From Nostoc cf. edaphicum LEGE 07299 (GTDB lineage Bacteria > Cyanobacteriota > Cyanobacteriia > Cyanobacteriales > Nostocaceae): a DNA stretch of 8,647 nucleotides. The DNA is taken from positions 1 through 8,647 of the forward strand of contig NZ_JADEXF010000089.1 in assembly GCF_015207245.1 (NCBI RefSeq). The letters are read 5' to 3'. A program made the translations under genes and the position numbers. Under the pieces are notes generated by a model. The model ran no database searches. It saw only the letters and a program-made list of their open reading frames with translations, and was not told the origin of the DNA. Positions 4,736 through 8,647 of the stretch are shown here, one piece after another. Positions within the stretch are counted from its first letter, which is position 1. The number at the start of each line of letters is the position of its first letter.

Positions 4736-6634
4736 ATGACTGATTTTTTTATTCAAACCACCTGGTTGATTCCTTTTTATGGCTTGTTAGGAGCAGTTTT
4801 AACCTTACCTTGGTCAACAGGAATCATTCGTCGTACAGGTCCACGTCCCGCAGCTTACTTCAATTTGCTCATGACTGTGGGTGCATACCTTCATGGTTTG
4901 TTTGTTTTTAGTATCCTATGGGATCAAGCACCACAAACACTGTCTTTCAATTGGTTCCAAGTAGCAGATTTCAATTTTTCCTTTACTTGGGAAATCTCAT
5001 CAGTCAGTCTTGGGGCTATGGAACTAATTACCGGTTTAAGCCTCCTGACACAGATGTTTGCGTTGGGATACATGGAAAAGGACTTTGCACTGGCTCGCTT
5101 CTTCGGGTTGATGGGATTTTTTGAAGGCGCGATGAGTGGTTTAGTCATAAGTGGTTCTCTACTGCTTACTTACTGCTTTTTGGAACTACTGACTCTTTCT
5201 ACATACCTGTTAGTAGGGTTTTGGTACGCACAGCCCTTGGTGATAAAGGCTGCGCGTGATGCCTTCCTCACCAAGCGGGTAGGAGACATATTGCTATTAA
5301 TAGGAGTGGTAGCGCTTTCTAACTTTGCAGGTAGTACTAATTTTTCCGACCTTTATCAATGGGCAGCAAGCGCTAACTTATCACCAATTGCCGCAACTCT
5401 CTTGTGCTTGGTATTACTAGCCGGGCCTGTAGGAAAATGCGCTCAGTTCCCTCTCCACCTTTGGTTGGATGAAGCAATGGAAGCTCCCAGCCCTGCATCA
5501 GGTTTGCGAAATTCGCTGGTGGTTTCTTGTGGTGCTTATGTCTTGATTAAACTCCAGCCGATTTTAGCAATTTCACCAGTAGCACTGGCAACTTTAGTAA
5601 CAATTGGGGCAGTTACCGCTATTGGCTCCTCATTAGTATCACTCGCCCAAATTGATATCAAACGTGCCTTATCGCATTCTACTAGTGCTTACATGGGATT
5701 GGTATTCATTGCTGTAGGTATGGGACAGATCAACCTTGCCCTGATGATGATTTTGGCTCATGTGATCGCCAAAGCTCTCCTATTTATGAGCATCAGTTCC
5801 GTCATTGCTACAACCAACACCCAAGATTTAACAGAAATGGGAGGATTGGGTAAGACTATGCCAATTACAGCTGGGGCTTTTCTCATAGGCACAGTTGCAT
5901 TAATTGGATTGTTTCCTTTTGGTGGCTTTTGGGCAATGCAGGACGGGATTAACTACTTTTTGGCAGATTCTTCCTGGTTAGTAGGGTTGTTGCTACTGGT
6001 TAACGGTTTAACAGCCCTGAACTTAACTCGGATATTTCGTATTGTTTTCTTAGGTTCATCTCAACTTAAAACTCGCTGCGCCCCAGAAGTTGGTTGGCAG
6101 TTAGGATTACCAATGGTAATTATGGCAATAACTACACTGTCTGTGCCAGGAATGCTAAGAAGTTTAAATGTCTTGCCAGCTTGGTCATCTGTAAATCAGC
6201 AAGGAATCATCTTACTGATTCTATCGAGTCTATTAGGTTGCATAATTGGCAGTGCAATAAAAATACAACGCAATTGGCTGAACCCGACAAATAAGACTGT
6301 CAGATTTGTATCTAACCTGTTGGCATACGATTTTTACATAGAGCAGGTTTACCAGTACAGTGTAGTTTTTGTTGTAGCTCAGTTTTCCAAATTCACCGCT
6401 TGGTTTGATCGTTATATTTTGGATAGCTCAGTAAATTTTGTGGGTCTGGCAACGATTTGGAGTGGCCAAGGCATGAAATACAGTGCTTCTGGTAGATCGC
6501 AACTTTATTTACTGACCATTCTTTTGGGAGTCAGCCTTTTAAGTATTATCGTCAGTTGGGAACCTCTGCAATTCCTAGACTTCTCTAGTTTCTTTAACAA
6601 TAGATCTGTTATGCAAGCAGAAATTTTACCTTGA
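4736..6634 (+). CDS. ndhF3: NDH-1MS antiporter-like subunit NdhF3 (high-affinity CO2 uptake)
   Basis: A large thylakoid-membrane subunit (632 residues) of the NDH-1MS CO2-uptake complex, of the NuoL/Mrp antiporter family; it pumps protons and carries CupA. Family residues visible: E150 in FLELLTLSTYLLVGFWY (TM5 Glu), K180 in TKRVGD, K234 in VGKCAQFPLHLWLDEAM, and H342/K346 in AHVIAKALLFM. The segment PSPASGLRNSLVVSCGAYVL (251-270) replaces the IHAATMVTAGVY of respiratory NdhF1 and marks the CO2-uptake type. R37 (GPRPAA) aligns with the NdhF3 arginine reported near the CupA zinc site (recalled). The TM12 lysine of NuoL (FWSKDE) is absent: FWAMQD, 399-403. C-terminal segments from about 520 match the lateral-helix/TM16 region. 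Shine-Dalgarno GAGGT (4725-4729) stands 6 bases before ATG. The order ndhF3-ndhD3-cupA separates it from ndhF4-ndhD4-cupB. Confidence 0.93.
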   Translation: MTDFFIQTTWLIPFYGLLGAVLTLPWSTGIIRRTGPRPAAYFNLLMTVGAYLHGLFVFSILWDQAPQTLSFNWFQVADFNFSFTWEISSVSLGAMELITGLSLLTQMFALGYMEKDFALARFFGLMGFFEGAMSGLVISGSLLLTYCFLELLTLSTYLLVGFWYAQPLVIKAARDAFLTKRVGDILLLIGVVALSNFAGSTNFSDLYQWAASANLSPIAATLLCLVLLAGPVGKCAQFPLHLWLDEAMEAPSPASGLRNSLVVSCGAYVLIKLQPILAISPVALATLVTIGAVTAIGSSLVSLAQIDIKRALSHSTSAYMGLVFIAVGMGQINLALMMILAHVIAKALLFMSISSVIATTNTQDLTEMGGLGKTMPITAGAFLIGTVALIGLFPFGGFWAMQDGINYFLADSSWLVGLLLLVNGLTALNLTRIFRIVFLGSSQLKTRCAPEVGWQLGLPMVIMAITTLSVPGMLRSLNVLPAWSSVNQQGIILLILSSLLGCIIGSAIKIQRNWLNPTNKTVRFVSNLLAYDFYIEQVYQYSVVFVVAQFSKFTAWFDRYILDSSVNFVGLATIWSGQGMKYSASGRSQLYLLTILLGVSLLSIIVSWEPLQFLDFSSFFNNRSVMQAEILP

Positions 6635-6689
6635 AGTTACAGGTAAACATAGATGCTTAACCAATGAAACAACCGTAGTTTTACCATAT

Positions 6690-6798
6690 AGGACTTACGC
6701 ACAGGTTACAAAATAACGTAAACGCGCTCTGTGTAAATTTCTGTGCGCCATGCGGACACACACAAATGAGAGTTTGACAAAACTTTTGCGTAAGTCCT
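6690..6798. mobile_element. MITE-like element with 12-bp terminal inverted repeats
   Basis: AGGACTTACGCA (6690-6701) and TGCGTAAGTCCT (6787-6798) are exact inverted repeats bounding 109 bases with no coding capacity. This terminal sequence recurs at the ends of insertion sequences and small non-autonomous elements in Nostoc-type genomes (recalled). I see no clear target-site duplication (flanks CATAT and CACTA), so the insertion may be old or the family's duplication very short. It fills much of the 274-base gap between ndhF3 and ndhD3. The ends can also pair in RNA, so it may form a hairpin that affects read-through or mRNA processing. Confidence 0.7.
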
Positions 6799-6908
6799 CA
6801 CTAAAATTCAAATAAGTTTCTAACTTTTTGTCAGGGTTTGCATCCGAGTTTTTCAACCATGCATGAAATTACTTTCCTACTGCCAATTTTTAAGTTAGGA
6901 GCCTAAAT

Positions 6909-8381
6909 ATGCTTAGTGCCTTGATTTGGATACCAGCAATTGCTGCTGCTATCATCAGTTTTTTTCCTGGTGTTACACCTCGGATTGCACGTTGGACAGC
7001 TTTCACTACTACTGTTGGGATGTTGATTTTGTCTTTGGTTTTAGTTAGTAAATTCGAGCTACTAAATTCCAATTGGCAATTTCAAGAGTATTTTCCTTGG
7101 ATTGAACATCTGGGTTTTACCTATCATCTGGGCGTTGATGGCTTATCACTACCTTTAATAGTGCTTAATGGGTTATTGGGTGCGATCGCTATCTATAGCA
7201 CTGATCAACTAAACCATAGACCTAGATTTTACTATGCGCTCATCTTGTTATTGAATGCTGGAGTTACTGGTGCTTTCCTTGCTCAAGATTTGCTGTTGTT
7301 CTTTCTGTTCTATGAGCTAGAGTTAATTCCTCTGTATTTACTCATCGCTATCTGGGGTGGTCAGCGCCGAGAGTACGCTGCTATGAAGTTTTTGATTTAT
7401 ACGGCGGTTTCTGGCATTCTCGTACTTATTGGTTTTCTAGGTTTAGTTGGTTTAAGTGGTGCTACCAGTTTTACTTACGATACTGCACTGTCATCTGTTT
7501 TACCTCTAACTACTCAAATCCTTTTACTATCCACAATTTTGCTGGGATTTGCGATCAAAACACCTCTAGTTCCCTTCCATACTTGGTTGCCAGATGCTCA
7601 CGTTGAAGCTTCCACACCTATTTCGGTTCTATTGGCTGGAGTGCTATTGAAATTGGGAACCTATGGACTAGTACGGTTTGGCTTAGGCTTGTTTCCCGAA
7701 GCATGGTCAGTTTTAGCACCTTGGTTAGCAACATGGGCAGTAGTAAGCGTTCTTTATGGCGTTTTTGCTGCAATTACTCAAAAAGACATGAAAAAGATGG
7801 TAGCCTATAGTTCGATTGGACACATGGGTTATGTCTTACTAGGCGCAGCCGCAGGCACGGCTGTAAGTCTTACAGGTGCAATCTTTCAAATGGTGAGTCA
7901 CGGTTTAATTTCTGCCTTACTATTTCTCTTAGTTGGTGTTGTTTACAGCAAAACAGGCACTCGTGACTTAAATAAACTTAAAGGCTTATTAAATCCTGAA
8001 CAAGGTTTACCCGTAATTGGTAGTTTGATGATTTTGGCTGTGATGGCAAGTGCTGGTATTCCTAGTATGGCTGGCTTTGTGGCTGAATTTTTGTGCTTCC
8101 GGGGCAGTTTTATGGTGTATCCAGTACAAACGGTTCTGTGTATGTTAGCCACAGGTTTAACAGCAGTTTATTTCTTGATATTGCTAGATAATGCTTTCTT
8201 TGGACGTATCCAAGAAGATATTGCTCCAGAATCTGTAAAATGGTCAGAACGCATTCCTGGCATCATTTTGGCAGTAATTATCATCTTCTTGGGAGTACAA
8301 CCAGGATTTTTAACTGGCAAAAGCGATGCTACTACAACCGCAATGCTTGCACCCTTACCTACAATCTCTCAACGCTTTTAG
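6909..8381 (+). CDS. ndhD3: NDH-1MS antiporter-like subunit NdhD3
   Basis: A proton-pumping membrane subunit (490 residues, usual NdhD length) of the NuoM/NdhD family; with NdhF3 it forms the distal membrane arm of NDH-1MS. Residues that align with the NuoM proton path are present: E136 in FYELELIPLYLLIAIWGG (TM5), K217 in FAIKTPLVPFHTWLPDAH (TM7), K248 in LLKLGTYGLVRFG (TM8), H331 in VSHGLISALLF, and E393 in GFVAEF (TM12). QKDMKKMVAYSSIGHMGY (291-308) is the family signature. Hydrophobic segments are spread over the whole length. ATG 6909 has a strong Shine-Dalgarno TTAGGAG (6895-6901), 7 bases upstream. The D3 assignment rests on its place between ndhF3 and cupA; sequence alone would not separate NdhD3 from other NdhD forms with certainty. 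Confidence 0.92.
   Translation: MLSALIWIPAIAAAIISFFPGVTPRIARWTAFTTTVGMLILSLVLVSKFELLNSNWQFQEYFPWIEHLGFTYHLGVDGLSLPLIVLNGLLGAIAIYSTDQLNHRPRFYYALILLLNAGVTGAFLAQDLLLFFLFYELELIPLYLLIAIWGGQRREYAAMKFLIYTAVSGILVLIGFLGLVGLSGATSFTYDTALSSVLPLTTQILLLSTILLGFAIKTPLVPFHTWLPDAHVEASTPISVLLAGVLLKLGTYGLVRFGLGLFPEAWSVLAPWLATWAVVSVLYGVFAAITQKDMKKMVAYSSIGHMGYVLLGAAAGTAVSLTGAIFQMVSHGLISALLFLLVGVVYSKTGTRDLNKLKGLLNPEQGLPVIGSLMILAVMASAGIPSMAGFVAEFLCFRGSFMVYPVQTVLCMLATGLTAVYFLILLDNAFFGRIQEDIAPESVKWSERIPGIILAVIIIFLGVQPGFLTGKSDATTTAMLAPLPTISQRF
7182..7189. repeat. HIP1 octamer GCGATCGC
   Basis: An exact HIP1 palindrome within ndhD3, in the codons for GAIAI (residues 91-95). Confidence 0.8.
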
Positions 8382-8399
8382 TTTGAGTAACATTTGCTT

Positions 8400-8434
8400 A
8401 CCGCATAGACACGAAAATAATCTCATTTTGCGGT
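8400..8434. repeat. Inverted repeat ACCGCA/TGCGGT between ndhD3 and cupA
   Basis: ACCGCA (8400-8405) pairs with TGCGGT (8429-8434) around a 23-base loop, 19 bases after the ndhD3 stop. TTGTCATCAC follows rather than a T-tract, so it is unlikely to be a full terminator. It may be an mRNA-stability or processing hairpin in the operon. The remaining intergenic bases up to the cupA start show no other structure. Confidence 0.25.
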
Positions 8435-8505
8435 TTGTCATCACAAAAACTTTGGTTAATTACATACTTATCAATTAGTCCACAATCTTTCACTAGGTAG
8501 AGAAA

Positions 8506-8647
8506 ATGGTTACGACTCTTCCCAACCCCCAACCATCAAGACATGCTTTGAGTGAATACATTTACCGTTTAGAAAACGGTGATGCTTTGCTACCTGATTC
8601 TCCAGGAAATTTGGTAGAAGTTGTAGGGATTTTACACAGTTATGGAA
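8506..8647 (+). CDS. cupA: CO2 hydration protein CupA/ChpY (3' partial)
   Basis: The first 47 codons of a gene that runs off the window. The start reads MVTTLPNPQPSRHALSEYIY, followed by RLENGDALLPDSPGNLVEVV and GILHSYG. This matches my recollection of the N-terminus of the cyanobacterial CO2 hydration (ChpXY/Cup) family, which often begins MVTTLP and carries LPDSPxNxxEVVGIL. CupA sits on the cytoplasmic face of NdhF3 in NDH-1MS and is proposed to convert CO2 to bicarbonate at a zinc site. The zinc ligands would lie beyond the visible part. A purine-rich Shine-Dalgarno stretch, AGGTAGAG (8495-8502), precedes ATG 8506. It is 124 bases downstream of ndhD3 and probably in the same operon, normally followed by cupS. 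Confidence 0.85.
   Translation, partial: MVTTLPNPQPSRHALSEYIYRLENGDALLPDSPGNLVEVVGILHSYG

Noticed and set aside
4736..6634. ndhF1 (respiratory) or ndhF4 (constitutive CO2 uptake)
   Set aside because: The PSPASGLRNS segment excludes the respiratory type, and the order ndhF3-ndhD3-cupA on one strand fits the inducible NDH-1MS set better than ndhF4-ndhD4-cupB.

Overview
The window comes from a cyanobacterium, most likely a filamentous Nostoc/Calothrix-type (Nostocales) strain. Three things suggest this: subunits of the cyanobacterial CO2-uptake complex NDH-1MS, HIP1 octamers (GCGATCGC at 1803, 3069 and 7182), and long AT-rich intergenic DNA full of hairpins, tandem repeats and small insertion-like elements. 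All recognisable genes are on the + strand.

Layout. (1) Bases 2-1516: the C-terminal part of a CheA-type hybrid histidine kinase (HATPase, CheW and receiver domains); its N-terminus lies outside the window. (2) Bases 1517-2975: a 1.46 kb gap with no convincing intact gene. In order it holds dispersed hairpins, a HEAT-repeat coding fossil, an array built on a 61-bp unit, a hairpin with a T-tract, a GC-richer island of unknown nature ending in a terminator-like hairpin, a sigma70-like promoter, and a 73-bp tandem duplication carrying LysR-box-like palindromes. (3) Bases 2976-4511: a SulP-family anion transporter with a STAS domain, probably a bicarbonate carrier but not of the classical BicA type. 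(4) Bases 4736-6634, 6909-8381 and 8506-end: ndhF3, ndhD3 and the start of cupA (chpY), in the usual order of the high-affinity, low-CO2-inducible CO2-uptake operon. A 109-bp MITE-like element lies between ndhF3 and ndhD3.

How the genes work together. NdhF3 and NdhD3 are the antiporter-like proton-pumping subunits that turn the common NDH-1 core into NDH-1MS. CupA docks on NdhF3 and is thought to hydrate CO2 to bicarbonate at a zinc site, driven by ferredoxin-dependent electron flow and proton pumping. A SulP carrier directly upstream fits a bicarbonate importer, so bases about 2630 to the end can be read as one inorganic-carbon acquisition module. Its transport substrate and its regulation by a CcmR/NdhR- or CmpR-type LysR factor are inferences. 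The chemotaxis-type kinase appears to be an unrelated neighbour.

I did not find a wholly new system. The points most worth checking are the SulP transporter with Glu in place of the BicA Na+-site Asp, the duplicated operator-like block in front of it, and the GC-richer island ending in a terminator-like hairpin.
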